Shown here piece after piece: positions 24,272 to 32,156 of a DNA stretch of 33,528 nucleotides (positions are counted from its first letter, which is position 1; every line of letters begins with the position of its first letter). The position numbers and the translations under genes were made by a program. Source of the DNA: Candidatus Gastranaerophilales bacterium (GTDB lineage Bacteria > Cyanobacteriota > Vampirovibrionia > Gastranaerophilales > Gastranaerophilaceae); the NCBI GenBank assembly GCA_900767135.1, contig CAAFYU010000068.1:1-33528 (forward strand), given 5' to 3'. The notes beneath the pieces are model-generated. The model was not told the origin of the DNA, made no database searches, and saw only the letters and a program-made list of their open reading frames with translations.

Positions 24272-24943
24272 TCATAATACTTCTCTACATTCCAGCGGAA
24301 TTGGCACAAGGCGACTATAAAACTTATACTCGTTATATGATTTTGGCAAATTATTCCAGTAACGATAAATTGTTTTTCCATCAGCAGTTAATTTTTCAAC
24401 AAGTTTATCCGCAATTTCAATACTTGATGCCAAATATGGATAGCAAAACGGGATACAACTATCCGAAATATCAATATTTAACTCATTATCAGATAACTTT
24501 TTATGATATTTTAAAAACATTTCACGCCTTAAAAAATCCGGTTTTTCTGACGATAAACACTCTTCACAGACATCTTTTATCCACAAATTTGCTCCTTTTT
24601 TAACAGGCAAAAACTTTTTAGCAGAATTAAAACACGCAAAACCACTCGGCTTTTCAAAATAAGCATGAGCATTATCAACTATCAATTTTGGATAAAGCTT
24701 TGCGAGTTTTTCAACATTTTTAGCACAAATTCCAAAATAATTCGGATAAAGTACATAAGCGTCAAGCGGAAATTTTTGCACAGGCAGAAAACCATCATCA
24801 ATATGGTAAAAAACAGGTTTTGCACCATGTGTAACAGCAGTATGACGCATCACATCACACAAATAATAAGGCATAAAAACCTCTTTTATTTCATATTTTT
24901 GAATAAGATATCCAAACGCATCTCGTGCATATCGAAATTTCAT
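24272..24943 (-). CDS. short DegT/DnrJ-type (PLP aminotransferase-fold) protein
   Basis: A 223-residue protein that resembles part of a sugar-aminotransferase fold: MPYYLCDVMRHTAVTHG, VLYPNYFGICAKNVEKLA, the Asp-containing LIVDNAHAYFEKP, and FNSAKKFLPVKKGANLWI, where a lysine would hold PLP. Full-length relatives are about 350-400 residues, so this is either a compact branch or a truncated version lacking much of the N- and C-terminal parts. The ATG lies only 5 nt after the stop of the preceding gene without its own ribosome site, suggesting translational coupling. The substrate is unknown. Confidence 0.6.
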   Translation of the reverse strand: MKFRYARDAFGYLIQKYEIKEVFMPYYLCDVMRHTAVTHGAKPVFYHIDDGFLPVQKFPLDAYVLYPNYFGICAKNVEKLAKLYPKLIVDNAHAYFEKPSGFACFNSAKKFLPVKKGANLWIKDVCEECLSSEKPDFLRREMFLKYHKKLSDNELNIDISDSCIPFCYPYLASSIEIADKLVEKLTADGKTIYRYWNNLPKSYNEYKFYSRLVPIPLECREVL

Positions 24944-24948
24944 ACCAA

Positions 24949-25383
24949 CTATTTTTGCATAAACTTAGCTAATATTACAGCATCGGCAGGCATGATTGTT
25001 ACTGATTTTTTAGGAACTTTAAGCCCTTTTGTATTCAAATCTTTTGCGGCCTGTGCAGCTTCCAGAATATTTTCCTTCGTGAAACTGTCAACTTGCTTGT
25101 AATGCGTTGTATTATTGCCTTCCAAGTATTTTTTAGGATCGATTGACAAACTAAAAAATCTGCCATCTTTTTCATTTTTATTTGTTACAAAGAAAATTAA
25201 GCTTTTAATCTTGCTGAAAAATCCTTTTTTCGGAATAATTTCAAGATCCACATCATTTGCCAATTTTTCCAAAGCCGGTGTTGCCTCTTGCAAAGCACTT
25301 CCACCGATTTTCTTAGCTAACTTTGGAATAGGTTTTAATGACGTAAAACTTTGATTTGACTTATTTTGTATAGTTAATTCCAC
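24949..25383 (-). CDS. hypothetical protein, lineage-type
   Basis: A 144-residue protein that I do not recognise. The start is a GTG with AGGAGAG 7 nt upstream. The N-terminus, MELTIQNKSNQSFTSLKPIP, has the early 'x-F-x-S/G' motif seen in other lineage-type proteins of the window. There is a mildly hydrophobic stretch near residues 57-67 (IKSLIFFVTN) and a C-terminal part with KKSVTIMPADAVILAKF. It is the middle gene of a leftward operon, 12 nt from the preceding gene and 5 nt from the next. Confidence 0.6.
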   Translation of the reverse strand: MELTIQNKSNQSFTSLKPIPKLAKKIGGSALQEATPALEKLANDVDLEIIPKKGFFSKIKSLIFFVTNKNEKDGRFFSLSIDPKKYLEGNNTTHYKQVDSFTKENILEAAQAAKDLNTKGLKVPKKSVTIMPADAVILAKFMQK

Positions 25384-25395
25384 AACACTTCTCTC

Positions 25396-26472
25396 CTAAT
25401 GTTTGTATTTATTGTAACCAGGTTCTGAACCCATTGAAATCAATCTAACTTTACCAGACAATCCGAGTTCATTTAATATTTCATTACGAGTAGTAGATAA
25501 AAATCCTTTTTTACCTTTGGTAATATACTTAGTAGAATCATAATTTCCTACATACTCAACTTGTTTTTTAAGCAATCCGCCTTTATTTGCTTGCGTCTTT
25601 AACGCTTGTGCAATTTGTTTAATCTCAGCAGGATAAAAAGCTGTTGACAAATCCATAACAATATTCCCATTGCCTGTAAGTTTCAAAATATCAGTCAACG
25701 AATTTGCAGAATGCATAACAGTTTCATTTACACCAAGAATACGCACTAGACCAAACATTGCATCAACATCATCACTATTTGCGATAGCACGTACAAGAGG
25801 AAGATTTTTTCCATTTGTAATCATTTCTGAAAGAGATTGTTTTGGATCTCTATCTGCTACCATAAACAAAGGTCTGTTTTCCTGAATATATTTTTGATTA
25901 AGAGTACGTTCATACAAAGTATGCAAAACATATTCTTGCGACTGTTCCGATTGATTTTTAACAAGTCCTAAATTTTGTTCTCTAAATTTTTCATACGGCA
26001 ATTCTTTCTTTAATTGACTCATTGTTTTTTTCTCTTCAACATATTCTTTTGCCATTTTTAAGAAATCAAGAACGTTATTTTGTTCCTTTTTATTCATTCC
26101 GGAAGTTGCATGTAAATACCCCTTGATTTCACGTGCATTAAGCGGGGTTCCTTGTTCTGTACCGATTGAAAGCATTTCTTTAAGTAACGAAGTTTTGTCT
26201 TGTTCTGTTTTATATTTGTTTAATGTTTTCGAAATTTCATGAGTTTGACTACTGTTAAAACGAGTTCTTCCATTCTGATTTGCTAATTGCAAATAATTAG
26301 AATAAATTTTTTCATCAATCGAATTTCTTGCATAATTAGCAGCTCTTTGGCCTCCATTATTATTAGCAATTTCTTCCGCAGTAACTTTTACCCCTCTTTG
26401 AATTCTAACACGAGGTCTTTTAGCAACTTTTGCTGCTTCTGTATATATATCTACCGGATTAATTTTTACCAT
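25396..26472 (-). CDS. hypothetical protein, lineage-type
   Basis: A 358-residue soluble, basic protein without signal or membrane segment; family not recognised. It is mostly helical by composition up to about residue 230, then has a more conserved-looking alpha/beta part (RAIANSDDVDAMFGLVRIL, GNGNIVMDLSTAFYPAEI, GKVRLISMGSEPGYNKY) that recalls a nucleotide-binding or Rossmann-like segment, without a classical P-loop. GAAAGG precedes the ATG at 26472, with a TAGCAAA element 67 nt upstream. First gene of a three-gene leftward operon. Confidence 0.6.
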   Translation of the reverse strand: MVKINPVDIYTEAAKVAKRPRVRIQRGVKVTAEEIANNNGGQRAANYARNSIDEKIYSNYLQLANQNGRTRFNSSQTHEISKTLNKYKTEQDKTSLLKEMLSIGTEQGTPLNAREIKGYLHATSGMNKKEQNNVLDFLKMAKEYVEEKKTMSQLKKELPYEKFREQNLGLVKNQSEQSQEYVLHTLYERTLNQKYIQENRPLFMVADRDPKQSLSEMITNGKNLPLVRAIANSDDVDAMFGLVRILGVNETVMHSANSLTDILKLTGNGNIVMDLSTAFYPAEIKQIAQALKTQANKGGLLKKQVEYVGNYDSTKYITKGKKGFLSTTRNEILNELGLSGKVRLISMGSEPGYNKYKH

Positions 26473-26516
26473 TATTACAAACCTTTCTTTAAATCTACCT
26501 TATATTATATATAAAA

Positions 26517-26539
26517 TAACTAAATATTAATATTTGCTA
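26517..26539 (-). promoter_or_regulatory. TAGCAAA-type promoter-like element (variant)
   Basis: Reading leftward from 26539: TAGCAAATATTAATATTTAG, 67 nt before the ATG at 26472, 9-10 nt further than for the other three genes. A TATATAAT sequence follows about 29 nt later and may be an alternative -10. Confidence 0.3.
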
Positions 26540-26569
26540 GTCTAAAATAAAAATGTTTACATATATAAA

Positions 26570-26600
26570 CAAAAGGCACACAAATACTGTATGCCTTTTG
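26570..26600 (-). terminator. terminator-like hairpin after the gene at 26623
   Basis: CAAAAGGCA and TGCCTTTTG form a perfect 9-bp stem around a 13-nt loop, 23 nt past the stop codon at 26623. Reading leftward it is followed by TTTATATATG, a weak T run. Confidence 0.6.
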
Positions 26601-26622
26601 CCATATATTAGATTTTTAATAG

Positions 26623-27465
26623 TTATCTGATAAAACTAGCCGCTTTTTTAGCAGCAGCTAAAACACTTTTGGCATCTACACCGTCAAGTGTAATAATTTT
26701 TACAAGTTCGTTCAATTTACCCTTGTTTTTAGCCATAAATTCAGCGGTTAATTCTCCTACTTCCGGGTGAGGTAAAGCTTTTCCCGCTTTAAACGCTTCC
26801 AATTGTTCCAACAAATACTTAGATGCGTTTTCAACACGATTTTTTGCAGCACCCCAAGCCGGAGCGTCAACTGTCGGATTATTTAACACGACAGCTTTAT
26901 TTCCTTTTTTCAAAGCATTAACAAAGTCACTAACCGTTGCATTTCTGCCACCGGTTGCAACAAACACGTTAGATGCCTCAGCTGTCGCTTTTGAATATTC
27001 TGCCCCTGTCGGCAAAACATGTTTCGGCAATTTCGAATATGCAACAGAATCTATTGTCGGCGGGAAATTCTTAGGATCAATGTATTCTACATAATCCTGA
27101 GCCGTCGTGTAAAAAACCTTCCCTTTATTCAAGCCCGCAACTTCTGATGTAATGGCGTCAATACTTCCTTTATCTGCTGTCGGACTGGTTACAAATGCTG
27201 TACTCCTTGTTCCAAGCTCCCCATCTAATGCTTTTAAAAATGATTTTGTAGCGTCTTCATACCCCACTGGCGGTGCAGAATAACCTGCTGTCGCAATCCT
27301 GTATGGCATAGTCCCTATTTCTTTTTTGGCAATATTGCCAACCTCTTCGGCCGTTGCAACATTGACTAAATTGTAGGGATTAGCCCCCCCCCCGACCGTC
27401 ATTTTAGGTGCTGAATTTTGTACTGTGCCTTGTTGAATCAACAAAGCTGGATTAATTTCTGGCAT
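26623..27465 (-). CDS. hypothetical protein with poly-G tract, possible Rossmann/SLOG-like fold
   Basis: A 280-residue protein. The ATG at 27465 is chosen because AAAGGAGA stands 5-6 nt before it; the frame opens earlier, at 27492. The segment NVFVATGGRNATVSDFVNAL and then NKAVVLNNPTVDAP resembles the nucleotide-binding part of SLOG/LOG-like Rossmann proteins, and AFVTSPTADKGSID may be part of the same fold; this is a weak resemblance, not a firm call. A G10 tract encodes Gly25-27, and the gene is ON at this length. It has its own terminator-like hairpin. No partner genes are evident. Confidence 0.6.
   Translation of the reverse strand: MPEINPALLIQQGTVQNSAPKMTVGGGANPYNLVNVATAEEVGNIAKKEIGTMPYRIATAGYSAPPVGYEDATKSFLKALDGELGTRSTAFVTSPTADKGSIDAITSEVAGLNKGKVFYTTAQDYVEYIDPKNFPPTIDSVAYSKLPKHVLPTGAEYSKATAEASNVFVATGGRNATVSDFVNALKKGNKAVVLNNPTVDAPAWGAAKNRVENASKYLLEQLEAFKAGKALPHPEVGELTAEFMAKNKGKLNELVKIITLDGVDAKSVLAAAKKAASFIR
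27384..27393 (-). repeat. poly-G(10) tract in the gene at 26623-27465
   Basis: Ten C on the + strand give V-GGG-A at residues 24-28 (GTC-G10-CT). It is the third G9-10 tract in the N-terminal coding part of a leftward gene in this window; frame-neutral changes would need steps of three. Confidence 0.7.
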
Positions 27466-27563
27466 AATATCTCCTTTCAGAAATTGTAACACCTATATAT
27501 AAAGGATTTCTTTTAAACGAAATTGCCGTTTTTTTACAATTCGTTACACAAAAGCACCCAAAC

Positions 27564-27590
27564 AAAAAGGAAGCTTAAACCTTCCTTTTT
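27564..27590 (-). terminator. terminator after tRNA-Arg
   Basis: AAAAAGGAAG and CTTCCTTTTT form a perfect 10-bp stem with a 7-nt loop, ending in a T run reading leftward. It lies 4 nt past the 3' end of the tRNA and could also work rightward. Confidence 0.8.
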
Positions 27591-27593
27591 ATT

Positions 27594-27667
27594 TGTGCCT
27601 GATGCGATTTGAACGCACGACCTTTTCCTTCGGAGGGAAACGCTCTATCCAGCTGAGCTACAAGCAC
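27594..27667 (-). tRNA. tRNA-Arg (anticodon CCG)
   Basis: A 74-nt class I tRNA read leftward: acceptor GTGCTTG/CAGGCAC with discriminator A, D-stem GCTC/GAGC, anticodon stem TTTCC/GGAAA with loop CTCCGAA (anticodon CCG, codon CGG), and T arm GTGCG-TTCAAAT-CGCAT. CCA is not encoded. The LCP gene ends 10 nt upstream, so both may share a transcript. Confidence 0.95.
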
Positions 27668-27676
27668 TTATGAAAA

Positions 27677-29005
27677 CTAATTTCCTGACAACACAAGAGT
27701 AAAATCAGTATCTCCGCATTGATAATTTACAGGGTCATAAACAAACTGGAACCCTGCAAAAGCTTCGTTTTTCTTAACCAAGTGATTATAATAATCGTTT
27801 GTAATTTTACTAGAATGAGCAATAAATTGAGAGTGAGCTCTTGAAGTATGTCCTGTACATTTTACCTCAATTCCGGCTTCTTTTAAATTTGCCGCCATTT
27901 GAGAACCTTTTGCACTATCTGACGCCAAAACACTTGCTGTTACGGGAGTTGTTTCATCAAACTCTCCTTTATTATCTCTATATATAACTCTGTTTACAAC
28001 TTCCTGTGTTTTTTCAGGATCCAAAATCCAATAGCTGATATAACCTCTTTGATTTGGAGCTCCCGGAAGCATTGCAACTTCAATCTTATCCATATCAATA
28101 TGTTTTGTCAGTGCTGCATACTGGCTCATTTCATAGAAAGACATATCTGTCTTAACATATTTTTTAGCAACCGAAATAATATCAGGAATTTTTGTAATAG
28201 TAGACGGTTGTTTCATCTTAGTCAAAAGACTTCTCAAAAGCCATTGTTGACGTTGAGTTCTACCGATATCGCCCAAAGCATCATGTCTAAATCTTAAATA
28301 TTCAACGGCCTGTTGCCCGTCAAGATGATGATTTCCTTTATTGAAATTAATATGCAAATGGCCTGCGTTATCATTATAATGCATAGGTTTTTCAACATAA
28401 ATATCTAATCCGTCCATAGCATCAACAATTTCTTTAACGGCATTATCGTGAACCATTATATATTTATCAATATGAACACCCAAAGTATCCTCAATAGTGC
28501 GTTTTGTCATCTCAATTCCGCCAAGAGCGTGTGCTGCGTTAATCTTATTAACACCTTTATCCCCCGGAAGATAAACTTTACTGTCACGAGGAATAGACAA
28601 CGCATTTACTGACTTTGTTCTCGGATCAATATTAACCAAGATTATTGTATCTGTCCTTGTTCCTGTCCACAAATCATTTGGGTTTCCACTCGCATCAACT
28701 CCGAGGAAAAGAATATTTTGACGCCTTAAACCAAATGGCAAGGCAAAATCAGCATGTTCCTTGTTGTGATTACTAATAGTAAGTTTTTGAAAAATCTTTG
28801 TAATAATTGAATCTTCACCAAAATGCTCTTCCAAAAAGTTTTCATTATCAGCAAGCACAAAAATACTCAAAATTACGCCAATAAAAACAATAAACATGCC
28901 AATCAAAACCTTAGCAAAAGATGATTTTTCTTCTCTCGGCTGTTTTGCACGTTTAATAAAAGTTCTCGTTCTATATTCTCTTCTTCTTTGTGATTGATTT
29001 GTCAT
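27677..29005 (-). CDS. LytR-CpsA-Psr (LCP) family protein with LytR_C domain
   Basis: A 442-residue membrane-anchored protein: basic N-terminal tail, one transmembrane helix at about residues 35-55, then a periplasmic LCP domain. LCP residues are in place: LGVDASG, RTDTIILVNID, SIPRDSKVYLPG, NKINAAHALGG and YLRFRHDALGDIGRTQRQ. The C-terminal 90 residues (TASVLASDSAKGSQMAANL onward) are a LytR_C domain. LCP enzymes transfer undecaprenyl-linked glycopolymers to peptidoglycan or other acceptors, which fits the surface-glycan operon elsewhere in the window. The ATG at 29005 is preferred; another at 29014 has AAAGG too close to serve. It lies 15 nt after mgtE. Confidence 0.9.
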   Translation of the reverse strand: MTNQSQRRREYRTRTFIKRAKQPREEKSSFAKVLIGMFIVFIGVILSIFVLADNENFLEEHFGEDSIITKIFQKLTISNHNKEHADFALPFGLRRQNILFLGVDASGNPNDLWTGTRTDTIILVNIDPRTKSVNALSIPRDSKVYLPGDKGVNKINAAHALGGIEMTKRTIEDTLGVHIDKYIMVHDNAVKEIVDAMDGLDIYVEKPMHYNDNAGHLHINFNKGNHHLDGQQAVEYLRFRHDALGDIGRTQRQQWLLRSLLTKMKQPSTITKIPDIISVAKKYVKTDMSFYEMSQYAALTKHIDMDKIEVAMLPGAPNQRGYISYWILDPEKTQEVVNRVIYRDNKGEFDETTPVTASVLASDSAKGSQMAANLKEAGIEVKCTGHTSRAHSQFIAHSSKITNDYYNHLVKKNEAFAGFQFVYDPVNYQCGDTDFTLVLSGN

Positions 29006-29020
29006 ATTTTTCATACCTTT

Positions 29021-30388
29021 TTACATAACTTTAATTAAGAAAGTTGACACCAACGTAAAATAAATTGCCAACCCTAACACGTCAATTGTTGTCGCAATAA
29101 CAGGTCCTGATGCGACAGCAGGATCTACCTTCATTGCCTTCAAAGCAAACGGTGTAAATGTACCAATAACTGTGGCAATCGTCATATTAATTGCCATTGC
29201 CAAGCCAACAACCGCACCAAGTGCTTTACTATGTTGCCAGCCCCAACAAACAAGGGTAACTATAACCCCAAAAATAGTACCGATAAATAATCCGATACAA
29301 GCCTCTCTTAAAATATGGTGAAGTGCTGATGACACGCTAACTTGTCCTGTCGACAGCCCACGAACCATTAATGTAATACTTTGTGTTCCGATATTTCCGC
29401 CCAAACCTGCCAATAACGGCATAAAAATCGCAATAATCGGTAACGCCTGTAATGTATGATCAAAATGATTACCTACATTTACAGCAATAAATTCTCCAAT
29501 CAATGTAATAAACAACCAAGGAGTTCTTGCTCGGATTGAACGCAAAATGTTTCCTGAAAGAATTTCGTCCTCATCAACAACCACTGTGGAAATACCTGAT
29601 GATTGGTAAATTTCTTCCGTTGTTTCTTCTTCAAACAAATCGTGAACATCGTCCCAAGTAATCATACCCTTTAACCTGTTATACAAATCAACAACCGGCA
29701 AAGCGTTGTATTGATATTTCATGAATTCATCAATAATATAATCACTATAATCATCAACATGCAGTTTCACAATATCAGAAATCATTATATCTTCAACTTT
29801 TTTATTTATAGGAGAAGTCAAAAGTTTTCTAAGCGAAACAACACCCAAAAGGTGATTTTGCTTATCTACAACATAGACATAATAAAGCTCCATGCTGTCT
29901 TCTTCAGCCTTAATTCTAATATGGTTTAAGACATCTTGAACACTCATATCACAATTAACAGTAAGTACAACAGGGTTCATAATACCGCCTGCCGTATCTT
30001 CGTTGTATGTCAAAAGCTCTCGAACTTCTTCTGAAAATTTGTGAGGAAGTTTATCTAAATAAGTTTCACTTTCATCTTCTTCCATATCCCCCAAAACGTC
30101 AGCCGCAGCATCATGAGGCAATCTCGTAATAATTTGAGAAGCAAAGTTCTGATCAACATCGCTAAGCAACTCAACTTGCATTTGAGGGGGTAAATACTCC
30201 ATCAAGTCAGCAGCTTTATCAATTTCAAGAAGCTTAAAACATTGAAGCCTTTCTTCCGATTTCAATGCCTGAAAAATATCGGCTAAATCGGCAACGTGAT
30301 AACCGTTCAGCTCTTCTTTAAGCTGATCAATAGTTTCGTTATCAATAATTTCACGAATTCTGTCGACTATGTTCTGAACGTTCATCAT
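29021..30388 (-). CDS. mgtE: magnesium transporter MgtE
   Basis: A 455-residue Mg2+ channel with the full family layout: N-terminal MgtE_N superhelix (about residues 20-120, with LSDVDQNFASQIITRLP), two CBS domains (about 130-260, beginning at NEDTAGGIMNPVVLTVN), a connecting helix, and five transmembrane helices from about residue 290, including the pore-associated PLLAGLGGNIGTQS and the late VDPAVASGPVIATTIDV. In known homologues cytoplasmic Mg2+ closes the channel through the N and CBS domains. No Shine-Dalgarno precedes the start (tandem ATG ATG); a -10 is placed so that the mRNA could be leaderless. It is followed by the LCP gene. Confidence 0.95.
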   Translation of the reverse strand: MMNVQNIVDRIREIIDNETIDQLKEELNGYHVADLADIFQALKSEERLQCFKLLEIDKAADLMEYLPPQMQVELLSDVDQNFASQIITRLPHDAAADVLGDMEEDESETYLDKLPHKFSEEVRELLTYNEDTAGGIMNPVVLTVNCDMSVQDVLNHIRIKAEEDSMELYYVYVVDKQNHLLGVVSLRKLLTSPINKKVEDIMISDIVKLHVDDYSDYIIDEFMKYQYNALPVVDLYNRLKGMITWDDVHDLFEEETTEEIYQSSGISTVVVDEDEILSGNILRSIRARTPWLFITLIGEFIAVNVGNHFDHTLQALPIIAIFMPLLAGLGGNIGTQSITLMVRGLSTGQVSVSSALHHILREACIGLFIGTIFGVIVTLVCWGWQHSKALGAVVGLAMAINMTIATVIGTFTPFALKAMKVDPAVASGPVIATTIDVLGLAIYFTLVSTFLIKVM

Positions 30389-30394
30389 AAGAAT

Positions 30395-30423
30395 ATTATA
30401 TTACAAACATTTTAGATTATTAA
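30395..30423 (-). promoter_or_regulatory. promoter of mgtE, positioned for a leaderless mRNA
   Basis: Reading leftward: TTAATA (30423-30418), a 17-nt spacer and a perfect TATAAT (30400-30395). The predicted +1, 7 nt past the -10, is the A of the first mgtE ATG at 30388. Confidence 0.5.
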
Positions 30424-30499
30424 ATCATTTATTTGAGTGAATTAAGAAACAGAATTCAGGCACTCACAAACAAATAAAAAATTTTTTATCACAAAACAC

Positions 30500-30528
30500 T
30501 TGACAATTTGTTAGGGTTGCCTTACAAT
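30500..30528 (+). promoter_or_regulatory. promoter of the DtxR/MntR-type regulator
   Basis: Perfect TTGACA (30500-30505), a 17-nt spacer and TACAAT (30523-30528). The start would be near 30535, just before the Shine-Dalgarno AAAGGAG (30537-30543). Confidence 0.8.
30511..30524. promoter_or_regulatory. DtxR-box-like operator in the regulator's own promoter
   Basis: TTAGGGTTGCCTTA lies in the -35/-10 spacer and has the T-AGG....CCT-A dyad of DtxR/IdeR-type operators (first half TTAGGTTAG in IdeR boxes). Binding there would block RNA polymerase, so metal-dependent autorepression is likely. Confidence 0.5.
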
Positions 30529-30551
30529 TATTTCACAAAGGAGATGTTATT

Positions 30552-30572
30552 ATGGAAGATCATGGAAAATAA
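30552..30572 (+). CDS. six-codon upstream ORF overlapping the regulator start
   Basis: The strong Shine-Dalgarno AAAGGAG (30537-30543) is spaced 8 nt from this ATG, which reads MEDHGK and stops at 30570-30572. The regulator's ATG at 30562 lies inside it, in another frame, 18 nt from the same Shine-Dalgarno. It may couple or limit translation of the regulator; alternatively it is a chance product of start-site drift. Confidence 0.4.
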   Translation: MEDHGK

Positions 30573-31047
30573 AAATTTAACAGCAGGGCTTGAAGATTAC
30601 TTAGAAGCAATCTATATTGTACAATCTGAAAATAAAAAAGTTAAAAGCATAGATATCGCACGTATGCTTAATATTTCTCGTGCGTCAGTGTCAGAAGCCC
30701 TGTCTAAGCTTGTTTCAAAAGAGCTTATAACTTACAAAAGTTATGGAGCCATTACATTTACACAAGAAGGTTTAAATGAAGCAATTGATATATACAATAA
30801 GCACAATATATTAAAATCATTTTTTCAAACTGTTCTTGGCATTAATCAACAAGAAGCAAGCGAAAATGCTTGTAAAATCGAACACATTATTTCTCAAAAT
30901 GTGTTAACACAAATAAAAGATTTCACTGATTATTGTAATAACAATCCTGAGATTATAGATAAGTACAAACAAAGGAAAGAAAATGACAAAAATCTCAGCG
31001 ATAGGAAAATACTTAGATCAACCACTTCTGGTAGCGAAGCTCAATAA
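30562..31047 (+). CDS. DtxR/MntR-family metal-dependent transcriptional regulator
   Basis: A 161-residue regulator. A winged helix-turn-helix (KSIDIARMLNISRASVSEAL) is followed by a dimerisation/metal-binding domain. Metal ligands expected from MntR are D12 and E15 in LEDYLEAIY, H81, E107 and H108; the position of MntR Glu99 is Cys104, as in the ACKIEH pattern of the iron-sensing branch, so Mn or Fe is undecided. No SH3-like C-terminal domain. The frame opens earlier, but upstream in-frame starts have no usable ribosome site; the ATG at 30562 gives a normal family start. The last 65 bases overlap the next gene, and the final residues (after about 138) look unrelated to the family. Confidence 0.87.
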   Translation: MENKNLTAGLEDYLEAIYIVQSENKKVKSIDIARMLNISRASVSEALSKLVSKELITYKSYGAITFTQEGLNEAIDIYNKHNILKSFFQTVLGINQQEASENACKIEHIISQNVLTQIKDFTDYCNNNPEIIDKYKQRKENDKNLSDRKILRSTTSGSEAQ

Positions 31048-31942
31048 GAACGTACCTTATATATTATCAGGTTTTGCAGGAGCATATTTAATAAACACAG
31101 TTAGCAAAACTCCAAAACAAGAAAGGCGTAAAGAAGGTCTAAAACAAACTATTACTCTTTCTACCACCGTTTTGTCCGCAATTGCAGCACCTAGAATTGC
31201 TGCTAAACTGACAAAAAGAACCCCATTTCCAAGCACTTCTGAAATAATAAATAAGAATAAAGAATTAGTTAATAATTTTATTTTACAAAACCCAAACACT
31301 AAGATCAAAGATATTTTAGAAAAATCAAAAGACAAAATATTATCATTACGCGAAGTTTCTAAATTATTCAAAGAGCATAAAGAATTTGCCAATAAAATAA
31401 TTCTACCGCCGGAAAACATACAAGCAAAAGATATATTTAAAGAAATCGGATATTTATCTATCTATGGTCTTGTCCCCGTTGTAGGTGGAATTGCAGGCGG
31501 GATAATTGCCGATAAAGCGATTGATAAACATTGGAAAGATAAAACATCTGACAAAATAAATGAAGGCATCTATCAATATTTAGCAAATATATTTTTGTGC
31601 AACATAGGAGCCGGTGCAGCCCTAGGACTTTTAGAAAAATTAAACATCAAATCCAAAGCTGCAAGATGCTTAGGAATGGTTGCCGGAATAATTGCAACCG
31701 GAGTTATCGGGGGAAGTGCTATTGCAAATTTTATTGGAAACAAAATTATAAACCCAATTATTCTTAAAAATAACGAGAAAGAAAAACGCACACCGGAATT
31801 TCTGGATTTATCACTCCATATTGATGATATTGCGACAGTTTCTTTATTATCTGGTTTAAAATGGATAGAGCCGGCATTGCCAATTTTATATTCAATATCA
31901 GGCTACAAGGCAGGAATTGGATACAGAAATAAATCAAATTAA
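30983..31942 (+). CDS. hypothetical integral membrane protein
   Basis: A 319-residue protein not assigned to a family. Hydrophobic, Gly/Ala-rich segments lie at about residues 27-45, 57-72, 155-177, 196-215, 225-250 and 287-310, with a charged, helical section at 85-150. It probably sits in the inner membrane. AAAGGAAAG precedes the ATG, inside the 3' end of the regulator gene. Expression with a metal regulator hints at metal homeostasis, but no transporter motif is seen, so that is only an inference from position. Confidence 0.6.
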   Translation: MTKISAIGKYLDQPLLVAKLNKNVPYILSGFAGAYLINTVSKTPKQERRKEGLKQTITLSTTVLSAIAAPRIAAKLTKRTPFPSTSEIINKNKELVNNFILQNPNTKIKDILEKSKDKILSLREVSKLFKEHKEFANKIILPPENIQAKDIFKEIGYLSIYGLVPVVGGIAGGIIADKAIDKHWKDKTSDKINEGIYQYLANIFLCNIGAGAALGLLEKLNIKSKAARCLGMVAGIIATGVIGGSAIANFIGNKIINPIILKNNEKEKRTPEFLDLSLHIDDIATVSLLSGLKWIEPALPILYSISGYKAGIGYRNKSN

Positions 31943-32038
31943 ATCAAAAAAAACATTTTTAATAAACAAAAAGCTCAAAAAAGTCACACCTCAAAATAAA
32001 AATTTGCAATAAATCTTCATGCTTCTTGCCCAAAAGAC

Positions 32039-32067
32039 TTGAAAAAAATAAAACAATAGTTTATAAT
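32039..32067 (+). promoter_or_regulatory. promoter of the small RNA
   Basis: TTGAAA (32039-32044), a 17-nt spacer and perfect TATAAT (32062-32067); start near 32074. No coding frame follows, but a hairpin-rich stretch ending in a terminator does. Confidence 0.75.
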
Positions 32068-32073
32068 AAAGAC

Positions 32074-32156
32074 ACAGAGTGGTAGTTTCCTCAAACTACC
32101 GATGCTCTTACGAGAGTCAAAGCGGCTCCTAACCTATTCGGTTAGAGCCGTTTTTT
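32074..32156 (+). ncRNA. small RNA, candidate type I antitoxin
   Basis: From the predicted start to a T6 run the RNA is about 83 nt. It folds into a perfect 8-bp hairpin (GGTAGTTT-CCTC-AAACTACC, 32081-32100), a small hairpin CTCT-TACG-AGAG (32105-32116), and a Rho-independent terminator in which GCGGCTCCTAACC pairs with GGTTAGAGCCG before TTTTTT (32151-32156). It is fully antisense to the 3' part of the small leftward ORF at 32129-32209 and its downstream sequence, the arrangement of 3'-overlapping type I antitoxins. Confidence 0.6.

Noticed and set aside
26555..26570. GTTTA-CATATA-TAAAC dyad as an operator
   Set aside because: Short AT-rich palindromes are expected by chance in this DNA, and it lies between a gene end and a terminator-like hairpin.
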